From Equadaptatus sp045642025 (GTDB lineage Bacteria; Synergistota; Synergistia; Synergistales; Synergistaceae): DNA of 23,410 nt. The DNA is taken from contig JAZUIB010000024.1 in NCBI GenBank assembly GCA_045642025.1, positions 1-23,410 on the forward strand, given 5' to 3'. The position numbers were made by a program, and so were the translations under genes. Under the pieces are notes generated by a model. That model searched no databases and was not told the origin of the DNA. It was given only the letters and a program-made list of their open reading frames with translations. Below are positions 8,597-16,929 of the stretch, piece after piece. Position 1 is the first letter of the stretch. Each line of letters begins with the position of its first letter.

Positions 8597-8657
8597 ATTA
8601 TGGCGTTTTACTAGCGGAAATGTGCGTGAGCAGTGTAAATTTCAAGGAGGGTTCCAT

Positions 8658-9815
8658 ATGAACAAAAAGGTACTTATCGCAGCAGCAGTTATCATCATTG
8701 CCCTTGCAGGGTGGTTGGCGTTGAAACCGGCAGGCGGTCCTTCTGCAAATTCAGACACCATCAAAATCGGTGTGTATCTTCCGATTACAGGTGCCAATGC
8801 GGTTGGCGGAGGTCTTGAACTTGACGGTGTCAAACTTGCCTATGAAGAACAGAAAGAAGTTCTCGGCAAGAAAATCGAACTTATAGTTGTTGACAATAAA
8901 TCCGATAAGGTTGAAGCGGCAAACGCAGTCAAGAGACTTATCTCTAAAGAAAAAGTCAACGCAATCGTCGGTACCTACGGTTCATCGCTTGCAATGGCAG
9001 GCGGAGACGTTGCTGAAAAGAACAGAATCCCCATGGTAGGTACGTCATGCACGAACCCTATGGTTACACAGGGCAAAAAATATTCCTTCCGCGTAGCCTT
9101 TATTGATCCCTTCCAGGGAGCCGGCGCATCGCAGTATGCTCTTACGGAACTTAAAGCCAAAACGGCAGCCTGTCTTATCGAGGTTACCACAGACTACAGC
9201 GTTGGTCTTGCTTCGTTCTTTGAAGATCATTTCACAAAAAACGGCGGCAAAATCGTAGCCAAGCTTAATTACCAGAGCGGTGACCAGGATTTTACAGCTC
9301 AGCTGACTGAAATTATCAGCAAAAAACCAGATATTCTTTATATTCCAGCAAACTTTGCGGAAGCAGCAATTATTATGCGTCAGGCACGCGAACTCGGCGC
9401 GCAGTTCCAGATTCTCGGCGGTGATGCAACGGATAACCCGGAAATCGTCAAAATCGCAGGAAAGGCATGCGAAGGCTACAGTTTTACAACATTTGCGTAC
9501 GCACCAGAAATGCCGAACATGAACGAAACGCAGAAAGCGTTCACGGAAAGCTGGGCAAAGCAGTACCCCGGCAAACAGCCTAACGCTCTTGCAGCCTGCG
9601 GCTATGATGCATACTCAATCATTATCGACGCAATTAAACGCGCTGGCAGCGCAGACCCTGAAAAAATCCAAGAAGCCCTTGCAAAAACAGTTGATTTTCC
9701 GGGTGTAACCGGCAAAACAACAATCAACGAAACACACGACGCGGAAAAATCAATCGGTATCATGCGCATTGTCAACGGCAAACGCGTATTCTTCACGGTT
9801 GTTGACCCGAAATAA
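8658..9815 (+). CDS. livJ: Branched-chain amino acid ABC transporter, substrate-binding protein
   Basis: Periplasmic binding protein (Peripla_BP_6/Leu-Ile-Val type) that captures branched-chain or related amino acids for the LivHM permease. The start is set by AAGGAGG at 8644-8650, 7 bases before the ATG at 8658; a more upstream in-frame ATG at 8622 lacks an RBS. The mature domain begins near IKIGVYLPITG. GTYGSSLAMAGG (about 103-114) and VGTSCTNP are typical of the binding lobe. The N-terminus has KK and a hydrophobic stretch to about residue 22, but no lipobox cysteine, so it is either cleaved by signal peptidase I or remains anchored. A hairpin follows the gene before livH. Ligand identity cannot be read from sequence alone. 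Confidence 0.93.
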   Translation: MNKKVLIAAAVIIIALAGWLALKPAGGPSANSDTIKIGVYLPITGANAVGGGLELDGVKLAYEEQKEVLGKKIELIVVDNKSDKVEAANAVKRLISKEKVNAIVGTYGSSLAMAGGDVAEKNRIPMVGTSCTNPMVTQGKKYSFRVAFIDPFQGAGASQYALTELKAKTAACLIEVTTDYSVGLASFFEDHFTKNGGKIVAKLNYQSGDQDFTAQLTEIISKKPDILYIPANFAEAAIIMRQARELGAQFQILGGDATDNPEIVKIAGKACEGYSFTTFAYAPEMPNMNETQKAFTESWAKQYPGKQPNALAACGYDAYSIIIDAIKRAGSADPEKIQEALAKTVDFPGVTGKTTINETHDAEKSIGIMRIVNGKRVFFTVVDPK

Positions 9816-9833
9816 CTTTATGAAATAAATTTT

Positions 9834-9857
9834 GAGGGGAGACAGTTGTCTCCCCTC
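9834..9857 (+). terminator. Stable intercistronic hairpin between livJ and livH
   Basis: Eleven perfectly paired bases (GAGGGGAGACA at 9834-9844 with 9847-9857) make a very stable stem. It is followed by GCTGGTTTTTG, which is not a clean T-run. It probably acts as a partial terminator or 3'-end protector, giving more binding protein than permease, as known for other binding-protein operons. Confidence 0.75.
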
Positions 9858-9896
9858 GCTGGTTTTTGATTTGCAATAAGGAACGAGGGAAATAAT

Positions 9897-10796
9897 ATGT
9901 CCTTTGCTATGTTTATACAGCATGTTTTCAACGCTCTGTCACTCGGAAGTCTGTATGGACTGATAGCCATTGGTTATACGATGGTTTACGGTATTCTCCG
10001 CCTGATTAATTTTGCGCACGGAGATATTTTTATGCTCAGTACATATATTGTACTTTTTGCCGTTACGGTGTTTCATCTTCCGTGGGGGCTTGCGGTTCTT
10101 ACAACTATCGCAGGAACTGCATTATTCGGAGTTTTTATTGACAGAATAGCTTACAGGCCGCTGCGTTCTGCACCGAGAATTTCGGCGCTTATTTCTGCAA
10201 TTGGCGTGTCCTTTTTCATTGAAAATATCTGTATTGTTCTCTTTACCGGAGTTCCGCGTTCAATGGATGCGGTACGTTATGATCTGCTTGTCCGAACACT
10301 CAATTTTGGCAGTATTTCATTAACCCCTCTTGCAATTTTTGTTCCGGTAAGTTCATTTTTACTGGTAGGCGGACTTATGTGGATGCTTTATAAGACTAAA
10401 CCAGGACTTGCAATGAGAGCAATATCAAAAGATATAGAAACAACGCGTCTTATGGGGGTAAAGGTTGACAATATAATTGCGCTCACCTTTGCAATAGGCT
10501 CAGGTTTGGCAGCAGCAGCCGGTGTAATGTGGGGTATGCGGTATCCTCAGATTAACCCGTTTATGGGTGTTATGCCTGGCTTTAAAGCCTTTATCGCAGC
10601 TGTTTTCGGCGGCATAGGCTCAGTACAGGGAGCAATGGTCGGCGGTCTGATTCTTGGTTTTGTCGAAATTATGATTGTTGCTTTTTTCCCAGCGCTTTCA
10701 GGTTACCGTGATGCCTTTGCATTTGTTCTGCTGATACTTGTACTCTTTATAAGACCTACAGGACTTTTTGGCGAAGAACTGGAGGACAAAATCTAA
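9897..10796 (+). CDS. livH: Branched-chain amino acid ABC transporter, permease LivH
   Basis: Inner-membrane permease of the LivH family, 299 residues with about eight hydrophobic segments. Family hallmarks are the early GSLYGLIAIGYTMVYGILRLINFAHGD pattern (residues 17-41, interrupted here by its own hydrophobic core) and the cytoplasmic loop around AISKDIETTRLMGV near residue 180, which contacts the ATPases. GAGGG at 9885-9889 stands 7 bases before the ATG. It is the second gene of the operon, downstream of the livJ hairpin. The TAA shares its last A with the livM ATG, so the two permeases are translationally coupled and probably form a heterodimer. Confidence 0.95.
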   Translation: MSFAMFIQHVFNALSLGSLYGLIAIGYTMVYGILRLINFAHGDIFMLSTYIVLFAVTVFHLPWGLAVLTTIAGTALFGVFIDRIAYRPLRSAPRISALISAIGVSFFIENICIVLFTGVPRSMDAVRYDLLVRTLNFGSISLTPLAIFVPVSSFLLVGGLMWMLYKTKPGLAMRAISKDIETTRLMGVKVDNIIALTFAIGSGLAAAAGVMWGMRYPQINPFMGVMPGFKAFIAAVFGGIGSVQGAMVGGLILGFVEIMIVAFFPALSGYRDAFAFVLLILVLFIRPTGLFGEELEDKI

Positions 10797-11839
10797 TGAA
10801 CAAAACTACCAAAATATTACTCAATTTCTCCTGTCTTGCAGTGCTTGCCATTTTCCTAAAAATCGCTGACAGATATTTTGACAGTTATGTTGTGCAGGTT
10901 ATTAATCTTATAGCCGTTAATGCCATACTTGCCGTTTCACTTAACCTTATCTATGGCTTCACAGGGATGTTTTCACTTGGTCATGCGGGTTTTATGGCGA
11001 TTGGGGCATACACCTGTGCGATGCTTATTCTTCCGGCCGCGCAGAAACAGTCCATGTATATTCTCGAACCCTGTATCTGGCCGTTCAGCGTGATACACGC
11101 GCCGTTTTTTGCTGCGGTGCTTATCGGAGGACTTATCGCGGCAATAACCGGTCTGCTTATAGCTCTTCCCGTACTGCGTCTCGGCGGTGATTATCTGGGA
11201 ATTGCAACACTTGGTTTTGCCGAAATAATTCGTGTAATTTTTACGAACATAACCTCAGTCACAAACGGTTCACTTGGACTGAAAGGTATTCCTGCCTATG
11301 CAAATCTCGGCTGGAATTATTTCTGGTGCATATTAACCTTCTACACGATAATCAAGTTGCTTTCAAGCAATTTCGGAAATACATTGCGTGCAATTCGTGA
11401 TGATGAAGTCGCGGCAAAGGCCATGGGTATCAATACCTACAAAGCAAAAGCAATCTCCTTTGCAATAGGCGCGTTCTTTGCCGGTATAGGCGGTGCTTTG
11501 CAGGGCAGCCTTATTACTACAATAGACCCGAAAATGTTCAACTTCCAGCTTACTTACAATATCCTTATGTTTGTAGTTGTAGGAGGTCTAGGCTCTATCA
11601 CAGGCTCTATTGTAGGTGCTGTAATAATTACAATACTGCTTGAATGGCTGCGCTTTGTTGAAAGTTCAATGTTTATTGGCTCCTTTGAAATACCTGGTGT
11701 TCCGGGAATGCGTATGGTTATTTTCTCGATAATTCTTCTGTTTATCATTTTACGCAAACGCGAAGGCATTATCGGCGGTTATGAATTCAGCTGGGAGAGC
11801 CTTACGGCTGCGCTTGGCGGAAAAAAGGAGGACAAATAG
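10796..11839 (+). CDS. livM: Branched-chain amino acid ABC transporter, permease LivM
   Basis: Second permease subunit, 347 residues, multi-spanning. The family segment NLIYGFTGMFSLGHAGFMAIGAY lies at about 50-72 and the ATPase-contact loop AIRDDEVAAKAMGIN in the middle. GGAGG at 10781-10785 is 10 bases before the ATG, inside the end of livH. The start overlaps the livH stop by one base. The C-terminus is charged (GGKKEDK), and its codons carry the GGAGG used by livG. With LivH it forms the membrane pore energised by LivG and LivF. Confidence 0.95.
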   Translation: MNKTTKILLNFSCLAVLAIFLKIADRYFDSYVVQVINLIAVNAILAVSLNLIYGFTGMFSLGHAGFMAIGAYTCAMLILPAAQKQSMYILEPCIWPFSVIHAPFFAAVLIGGLIAAITGLLIALPVLRLGGDYLGIATLGFAEIIRVIFTNITSVTNGSLGLKGIPAYANLGWNYFWCILTFYTIIKLLSSNFGNTLRAIRDDEVAAKAMGINTYKAKAISFAIGAFFAGIGGALQGSLITTIDPKMFNFQLTYNILMFVVVGGLGSITGSIVGAVIITILLEWLRFVESSMFIGSFEIPGVPGMRMVIFSIILLFIILRKREGIIGGYEFSWESLTAALGGKKEDK

Positions 11840-12622
11840 ATGACTGCTGCTGTCCTCAGAACTGAAAATATGACGATTCGTTTTGGTGGTCTTACAGCTG
11901 TGGCGAACCTGAATATGGAATGTGTCGAAGGAACAATCACAAGTCTTATCGGTCCCAACGGTGCTGGGAAAACTACGGTTTACAACATGATTACCGGATT
12001 TTACAAACCGACAGAGGGCAAAATTTTCTTCACCGGCGAAGACATTACAAATCTCAAACCGCATGAAGTCTGCAAAAGAGGTATAGCTAGAACGTTCCAG
12101 AATATTCGCCTTTTCTCTGGTGGAACGGTGCTTCAGAACGTTATGACAGCCTGCTGGGTGCGTCAGAAAACACCTTGGTGGGCAGCTCCGTTAATGCTTC
12201 CTGGATATACCCGTGAGGAATGCGAAATGAAAGAAAAATCACTTTCGTTGCTTGAAGAAGTGGGACTCGGTCATCTTGCAGGAGAAGTTGCAACGGGACT
12301 TCCATACGGTGAACAACGTCGTCTCGAAATTGCCAGAGCACTTGCCACGCAGCCGAAATTACTTCTTTTGGACGAGCCTGCCGCAGGCATGAATCCGCAG
12401 GAAAGCGGTGAACTGATGGACTTTATCAGAAACATTCGGGACAAATTCGGTGTAACAATTCTTATGATTGAGCATGATATGAAGGTTGTTATGGGTATTT
12501 CGGAATGGATTCGTGTGCTCGACTACGGCAGACTGATTGCCGAAGGCACACCTAGTGAAATCCGCAGCAACGCAAAAGTCATAGAAGCCTACCTTGGAAA
12601 GGAGGCGGCGAACCTTGCTTAA
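11840..12622 (+). CDS. livG: Branched-chain amino acid ABC transporter, ATP-binding protein LivG
   Basis: Cytoplasmic ABC ATPase, 260 residues. Walker A is GPNGAGKTT at 38-46, the Q-loop follows in GIARTFQNIRLF, the signature is the degenerate LPYGEQRRLEIARAL typical of LivG, and Walker B is LLLLDEPAAGMNP. The switch histidine is in MIEHDMKVV. The ATG directly follows the livM stop with no gap, and GGAGG at 11827-11831 lies 8 bases upstream. The last eight bases overlap livF. It pairs with LivF to drive transport. Confidence 0.95.
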   Translation: MTAAVLRTENMTIRFGGLTAVANLNMECVEGTITSLIGPNGAGKTTVYNMITGFYKPTEGKIFFTGEDITNLKPHEVCKRGIARTFQNIRLFSGGTVLQNVMTACWVRQKTPWWAAPLMLPGYTREECEMKEKSLSLLEEVGLGHLAGEVATGLPYGEQRRLEIARALATQPKLLLLDEPAAGMNPQESGELMDFIRNIRDKFGVTILMIEHDMKVVMGISEWIRVLDYGRLIAEGTPSEIRSNAKVIEAYLGKEAANLA

Positions 12623-13313
12623 GATAGAAAAACTTGCCGTGCGCTACGGTGGCATAGAAGCTGTGCGCAACGTATCATTTGAGGTTCCGCAGGGCAAAAT
12701 CGTAACGCTGATAGGCGCAAACGGCGCAGGCAAAAGTTCAACACTTCGCGCTGTTGCAGGGCTTGTCAAATCCTCAGGCAGCATAAGCTGGAACGGCAGA
12801 GAACTTTCAACGCAGTCTCCGGAAGATATACTGCGTGCCGGAGTTGCGCTCTGCCCGGAAGGACGCAGAATTTTCCCGCACCTAACGGTACTTGAAAACC
12901 TCAAACTTGGAGGTTATCAGCGCAAAAGCGAAGAAGTGGAGCACTCTGTAGAACGAGCATTCACCCTTTTCCCCCGCCTCAGGGAACGCAGCTGGCAGCC
13001 CGGCGGCACCCTTTCGGGAGGTGAACAGCAGATGCTTGCGCTTGCCCGTGCTCTTATGAGCAATCCTGAGCTTATAATGATGGACGAACCTTCACTTGGA
13101 CTTGCGCCTATACTGGTCCAAGAAGTTTTTGACATCATCAGAGAGATTAACCGCGAAGGCAAAACAGTGCTTCTTGTTGAACAGAATGCGTTTGGTGCGC
13201 TTCAAGTTGCTGACTATGCATATGTGCTCGAAGTTGGTGAAATTACATTCCAGGGCGAGGGCAAAGAGCTGCTGCACGACAAGAGAGTCATAGACGCATA
13301 CCTCGGCGGGTAA
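12615..13313 (+). CDS. livF: Branched-chain amino acid ABC transporter, ATP-binding protein LivF
   Basis: Second ABC ATPase of the Liv system, 232 residues from the chosen start. Walker A is GANGAGKSS at 34-42, signature LSGGEQQMLALARAL, Walker B LIMMDEPSLGLAP, switch histidine replaced by Gln in LLVEQNAFG, which is usual in LivF. AAGGAGG at 12599-12605 fixes the start at the TTG at 12615, 9 bases later; an upstream in-frame TTG at 12594 would add seven unlikely residues (ERRRRT) and lacks an RBS. The start overlaps livG by 8 bases, so translation is coupled. No terminator is seen after it. Confidence 0.94.
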   Translation: MLKIEKLAVRYGGIEAVRNVSFEVPQGKIVTLIGANGAGKSSTLRAVAGLVKSSGSISWNGRELSTQSPEDILRAGVALCPEGRRIFPHLTVLENLKLGGYQRKSEEVEHSVERAFTLFPRLRERSWQPGGTLSGGEQQMLALARALMSNPELIMMDEPSLGLAPILVQEVFDIIREINREGKTVLLVEQNAFGALQVADYAYVLEVGEITFQGEGKELLHDKRVIDAYLGG

Positions 13314-13320
13314 GAAAAAA

Positions 13321-13357
13321 TCTAATTGCTAGTGCTAAATTTGGTGTCTAAAAGAGT
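13321..13357 (+). repeat. Possible decayed heptamer array after livF
   Basis: Eight bases after the livF stop, CTAATTG and CTAGTG are followed by CTAAATT and CTAAAAG. The spacing is irregular, but the units resemble the CTAAGTG heptamers at 17097-17234. This is a weak call from resemblance and position only. Confidence 0.25.
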
Positions 13358-13420
13358 TTTGACATTGAACGAAAAAAACAGAAACTTAATTATATACTCC
13401 ATATTCGGAGGTAATGAAAT

Positions 13421-13975
13421 ATGAAAATGCCAAAAGCATTGAATGTGCCGAATATACTCAGCCTGTCACGAGTTTTTCTTGTGCCGGTAATTATGGTGTT
13501 TTTTACGCTGCGCTCACAGTTTAGCTATGTTGGTTACTGGAATGTCGGAGATCTGCTTGCAGGTGTATTTTTCATAATCGCGTCAATTACCGATGCCTTT
13601 GACGGCTACATTGCCCGCAAGAAAAAACTTGTTACTACCCTCGGGAAATTTATAGACCCGCTTGCGGACAAGATTATGGTTGTTGCCGTGCTCATTTCAC
13701 TTGTCGAAATGGGACGTGTGCCGAGTTGGATGGTAGTAGTAATCATAGCCAGGGAATTCATAGTATCGGGGCTTCGTATGGTTGCCGCAACAGAAGGAGT
13801 TGTAATTGCCGCGTCCAAATGGGGCAAAATTAAAACAGTTTCACAAATGATTGGTATAATATGTCTTATCTTCAGCATACCTGGAGGCATATATATTATG
13901 TGGGTTGCCACAGCCCTGACTATCTGGTCAGGCTGCGACTATTTGCTCAAAGGAGCAGAACTGCTGGAGAATTAA
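13421..13975 (+). CDS. pgsA: CDP-diacylglycerol--glycerol-3-phosphate 3-phosphatidyltransferase
   Basis: Integral membrane enzyme that makes phosphatidylglycerol phosphate from CDP-diacylglycerol and glycerol-3-phosphate. The CDP-alcohol phosphotransferase signature is complete: D58-x2-D61-G62-x2-A65-R66-x8-G75-x3-D79-x3-D83. The N-terminal NVPNILSLSRVFLVP is characteristic of PgsA. At 184 residues with several hydrophobic helices it has the usual length. CGGAGGT at 13406-13412 is 8 bases before the ATG. A TTGACA at 13359 has no well-spaced -10, so its promoter is uncertain. It is separated from livF by 107 bp. Confidence 0.93.
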   Translation: MKMPKALNVPNILSLSRVFLVPVIMVFFTLRSQFSYVGYWNVGDLLAGVFFIIASITDAFDGYIARKKKLVTTLGKFIDPLADKIMVVAVLISLVEMGRVPSWMVVVIIAREFIVSGLRMVAATEGVVIAASKWGKIKTVSQMIGIICLIFSIPGGIYIMWVATALTIWSGCDYLLKGAELLEN

Positions 13976-13982
13976 GAAACAG

Positions 13983-14014
13983 GAGCATAGGCATGTAGAG
14001 GCATAAGTGCCATG
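13983..14014 (+). repeat. Left-arm remnant of the octamer element after pgsA
   Basis: Units GCATAGGC, ATGTAGAG and GCATAAGT run in 8-base register from 13985, shortly after the pgsA TAA (13973-13975). They match the left arms of the full elements (GCATAGGC at 18531 and 20931). No right arm or central hairpin is recognisable, so this is a decayed or partial copy. Confidence 0.5.
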
Positions 14015-14062
14015 TGGTGCTTGCTGAAGCTGACAGTCAAATCAAAAAAGGGAGTGACTTAG

Positions 14063-15280
14063 ATGCAGAAAAAAATTTTTGCAGAGATTGATGCGATGCA
14101 ACCTGAAATTATTGCAACACTGTCTGAAATGGTTGCCATTCCTTCCATTAACCCGACAGAAGGTGGGACTGGAGAAAAAGCCCGTGCGGAATATCTTATC
14201 GGAAAGCTTAAAGAACTTGGCTTTGACGACATTGAAAATTATATCTGCATTGACCCGGATGGCAACGAACGTCCGAACATAGTAGCGAAAATCCCCGGAG
14301 AAACAAAACAGCGTCTTTGGATTGTGAGCCATATGGACATAGTTCCGCCAGGAGAGATTTCACTTTGGGACAGTGACCCCTATAAAACGGAACTTCGCGG
14401 AGATAGACTTTACGGCCGCGGAACAAGCGACAACGGCACGTCGCTTGTTGCTTCAATCTACGCCGCGCTTGCATTCAAAAAGCTCGATATAATACCAAAA
14501 TATGAAATCTGCCTCTGCTTTGTCGCCAACGAAGAAACAGGCAGCATGTACGGAATACAGCACCTTATTAAACAGGACATTTTCCGCCCTGACGACCTCG
14601 TTATAGTTCCCGACATGACAAGTACGGACGGGGATTTTATCGAAATAGCCGAAAAAAGTATTTTCTGGCTTGAATTTACGCTCGAAGGCAAACAGACACA
14701 CGCCAGTATGCCGCAACTCGGTAACAACGCGGCACGCGCGGCAAACGAATTCTCCTGTGCTCTGGACCACGCGCTTCATGCGGCGTTCCCAGAGACCAAC
14801 GACGTATTCAACGATCCGAAATGCTCAACCTTTGAACCGACAAGACGCCGCGCGAACGTAGGCTCGATAAACATAGTGCCAGGCATTGAAACCTTCGCCT
14901 TTGACTGCCGCGTGCTTCCGGGAATTTCCCAGGAGACATTTGAAAAGGTTGTCAACGAAGAAATAACAAAAGCAGAACAAAAATTCGGTGTCAAAATTAG
15001 TTACAAATACATGCAGTGTGAAGAAGCGGCGCCTGTTACCCCGGCAGATGCGCCTGTTGTAAAACTTCTTGCGGCCGCCTGCAGAGAAGTACTGAAAGTT
15101 GAACCGAAAATAGCCGGTGTAGGCGGCGGCACATGCGGCGCGTTCTTCCGCAAAATCGGTATTTCATCGGCAGTCTGGGGGCTTGGGGACGAGGTTGCCC
15201 ATATGCCCAACGAATACACAAAAATCAGCGACCTCATTGGCAGCGCGAAAGTGCTTGCACACATGCTGATGAACAAATAA
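14063..15280 (+). CDS. M20 family metallohydrolase (ArgE/DapE/acylase-like)
   Basis: Dinuclear zinc amidohydrolase or peptidase, 405 residues. Metal-site residues are visible: H90 and D92 in VSHMDIVPPG, bridging D123 in GRGTSDNG, the catalytic pair E157-E158 in ANEETGS, D184 in IVPDM, and the C-terminal H380 in GDEVAHMPNEY. The dimerisation lid includes the THASMPQLGNNA segment. This set marks the ArgE/DapE/ACY1 group, which cleaves N-acyl amino acids or small peptides. The substrate cannot be decided here, and no lysine or arginine biosynthesis genes lie nearby to support DapE or ArgE. AGGGAG at 14049-14054 stands 8 bases before the ATG. It may be co-transcribed with pgsA. A strong terminator follows. 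Confidence 0.9.
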   Translation: MQKKIFAEIDAMQPEIIATLSEMVAIPSINPTEGGTGEKARAEYLIGKLKELGFDDIENYICIDPDGNERPNIVAKIPGETKQRLWIVSHMDIVPPGEISLWDSDPYKTELRGDRLYGRGTSDNGTSLVASIYAALAFKKLDIIPKYEICLCFVANEETGSMYGIQHLIKQDIFRPDDLVIVPDMTSTDGDFIEIAEKSIFWLEFTLEGKQTHASMPQLGNNAARAANEFSCALDHALHAAFPETNDVFNDPKCSTFEPTRRRANVGSINIVPGIETFAFDCRVLPGISQETFEKVVNEEITKAEQKFGVKISYKYMQCEEAAPVTPADAPVVKLLAAACREVLKVEPKIAGVGGGTCGAFFRKIGISSAVWGLGDEVAHMPNEYTKISDLIGSAKVLAHMLMNK

Positions 15281-15316
15281 AACGTAATTAACGTAATTAC
15301 TGAATGACCAATCGTG

Positions 15317-15344
15317 AAAGGCTTTTGCATAGCAAAAGCCTTTT
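15317..15344 (+). terminator. Rho-independent terminator after the M20 gene
   Basis: A 12-bp perfect stem (AAAGGCTTTTGC at 15317-15328 with 15332-15343) closes a 3-nt loop and ends in TTTT. Confidence 0.9.
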
Positions 15345-15387
15345 CAATTCAGTATATCGCTCGGCAGCGGTTTGATACATCCAATGC

Positions 15388-15416
15388 AAATGTTCGGTAT
15401 GTGACGAACATTTTTT
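15388..15416 (+). terminator. Second hairpin with T-run, upstream of the purine permease promoter
   Basis: AAATGTTCG (15388-15396) pairs with CGAACATTT (15405-15413) around 8 bases, and a T-run ends at 15416. It lies before, not after, the permease promoter, so it is not an attenuator of that gene. It may be a back-up terminator. The palindrome could instead be an operator, as its GTTCG/CGAAC cores recall purine-repressor boxes, but here they point the opposite way from the Bacillus arrangement as I recall it. Confidence 0.6.
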
Positions 15417-15431
15417 GTTTAATATAAAGCA

Positions 15432-15459
15432 TTGACCGCAACGCCAAAAACATTACAAT
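15432..15459 (+). promoter_or_regulatory. Promoter of the purine permease gene
   Basis: TTGACC (15432-15437), 16-bp spacer, TACAAT (15454-15459). This predicts a leader of about 45 nt before the ATG at 15511. I saw no purine-riboswitch fold in that short leader. Confidence 0.65.
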
Positions 15460-15510
15460 TTATAGTGTTGTTTCGATCTGCAACAACTAAAATCAAGGGG
15501 GAAAACTCTT

Positions 15511-16803
15511 ATGTTCGAAAAGCTCTTCAAACTCAAAGAGAACGGTACTGACGCAAAAACCGAAATCATGGCCGGACTCACAACGTTTATGGCAATGGCT
15601 TACATTATCGTAGTCAACCCCGACATACTTTCCCAAACGGGAATGCCGGGCGGCTCTGTTCTTGTCGCGACATGTGTCGGAGCAGCAATAGGCTGCTTCC
15701 TCATGGCGATTCTTGCGAACTATCCGTTTGCGCTTGCGCCGAGTATGGGGCTCAATGCGTATTTCACATACTCCGTCTGTCTCACAATGGGTGTTTCATG
15801 GCAGACAGCCCTTACCGCCGTTTTTGTAGAAGGTTGTGTATTTATTCTTCTGACACTTTCAAATATTCGTCAGATGGTTGTCAATGCAATACCAAATACG
15901 CTTAAAATCGGTATTTCAGCAGGTATCGGTCTTTTCATAGCCTTTATCGGTACGAGAAACGCTGGGCTCATCATTGACAATCCCGCAACGCTTGTTGGTC
16001 TTGCGTCATTCAAAGGCAACATACCGCTTCTTCTTGCGCTTATCGGACTTATCCTTATGATAGTACTCCAGACAAAAGGCGTAAAAGGAAGTATTCTTAT
16101 CGGTATCGCGGCAGTAACACTTGCCGGTATCCCTCTCGGAATTACAAAACTTCCGGCACAGCTCATCTCAACACCGCCGAGCCTTGCGCCTATCTTCTGG
16201 AAAATGGATTTCTCGCAACTTTCAAAAGTCAGTTTTTGGGTTGTTGTTTTCGCGTTCTTCTTTGTTGACTTCTTTGATACAGTAGGCACGTTGGTCGGTT
16301 GTGCCAGCCGTGCTGATATGCTTGACGAAAAAGGCAATCTTCCGAGAGCAGGGCAGGCACTTATGGCTGACGCAGTAGGCACAGCCGCCGGTGCTGTGCT
16401 CGGCACCTCAACGATCACAACGTTTGTTGAATCCGCAGCAGGTGTCGAACAAGGCGGACGTACAGGACTAACCGCGGCGACAGTCGGTGTTCTCTTCCTT
16501 CTTGCAACGTTCTTTAACCCTCTTGTTATGATAGTTCCTGCATGCGCGACAGCGCCGGCGCTTATCATGGTTGGTATCTTCATGGTTATGGGTGTTGACA
16601 AAATGGATTTCTCAGACTGGACAGATTTTGTTCCGGCGATCCTTGCGATGATGATGATGCCGTTTGCGTACAGTATCAGCACAGGCATTGAATTTGGTAT
16701 CTGCAGCTACGTTTTCCTCAAGATATTCACGGGAAAATACAAAGATATCAGCTGGATTATGTACGTTCTCACAGGACTGTTTGCAATAAACCACATTCTC
16801 TAA
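15511..16803 (+). CDS. NCS2 purine permease, AzgA/PbuG-like (guanine/hypoxanthine/adenine)
   Basis: Inner-membrane transporter of 430 residues and about 12-14 helices. The N-terminus KTEIMAGLTTFMAMAYIIVVNP and the ALAPSMGLNAYF segment (around residue 75-86) are hallmarks of the AzgA branch, as are FFVDFFDTVGTLVG and the GTSTITTFVESAAG segment in the second half. That branch moves guanine, hypoxanthine or adenine with protons. Exact specificity is not readable. AAGGGGG at 15495-15501 stands 9 bases before the ATG. It is a single-gene unit with its own promoter and a strong terminator. Confidence 0.93.
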   Translation: MFEKLFKLKENGTDAKTEIMAGLTTFMAMAYIIVVNPDILSQTGMPGGSVLVATCVGAAIGCFLMAILANYPFALAPSMGLNAYFTYSVCLTMGVSWQTALTAVFVEGCVFILLTLSNIRQMVVNAIPNTLKIGISAGIGLFIAFIGTRNAGLIIDNPATLVGLASFKGNIPLLLALIGLILMIVLQTKGVKGSILIGIAAVTLAGIPLGITKLPAQLISTPPSLAPIFWKMDFSQLSKVSFWVVVFAFFFVDFFDTVGTLVGCASRADMLDEKGNLPRAGQALMADAVGTAAGAVLGTSTITTFVESAAGVEQGGRTGLTAATVGVLFLLATFFNPLVMIVPACATAPALIMVGIFMVMGVDKMDFSDWTDFVPAILAMMMMPFAYSISTGIEFGICSYVFLKIFTGKYKDISWIMYVLTGLFAINHIL

Positions 16804-16831
16804 ACAGACTGAGCGAAACGGCGAAAACAGT

Positions 16832-16873
16832 ATAAAACACAAACGGCACGTTACTGTGCCGTTTGTGTTTTAT
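16832..16873. terminator. Strong terminator after the purine permease
   Basis: An 18-bp perfect stem (16832-16849 with 16856-16873, core AAACGGCAC/GTGCCGTTT) closes a 6-nt loop. The stem ends in TGTGTTTTAT. It begins 28 bp after the stop codon and is the longest stem in the window. Confidence 0.85.
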
Positions 16874-16929
16874 GTTCTTTCGTTAAAAATACTTAGTGAA
16901 AGACAGGGAATTTTGCAGATAACGAAATT

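Noticed and set aside
8622..8657. Upstream in-frame start for livJ at 8622
   Set aside because: It lacks an RBS, while AAGGAGG at 8644-8650 is ideally placed for the ATG at 8658. The extra residues would also precede a normal signal peptide.
13359..13396. sigma-70 promoter for pgsA (TTGACA at 13359)
   Set aside because: No -10 stands at 16-18 bp. TTAATT is 21 bp away and TATACT 28 bp, so the pair is not convincing.
15417..15510. Purine riboswitch before the purine permease
   Set aside because: The leader after the predicted promoter is only about 45 nt, and I see no three-way-junction pattern or conserved loop sequences.
15870..16688. Long open frame (272 codons) on the minus strand inside the purine permease
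   Set aside because: The plus-strand protein is a clear NCS2 permease across this stretch. The antisense frame is rich in Pro, Ala and Ser from codon-shadow effects and has no recognisable domain or RBS.
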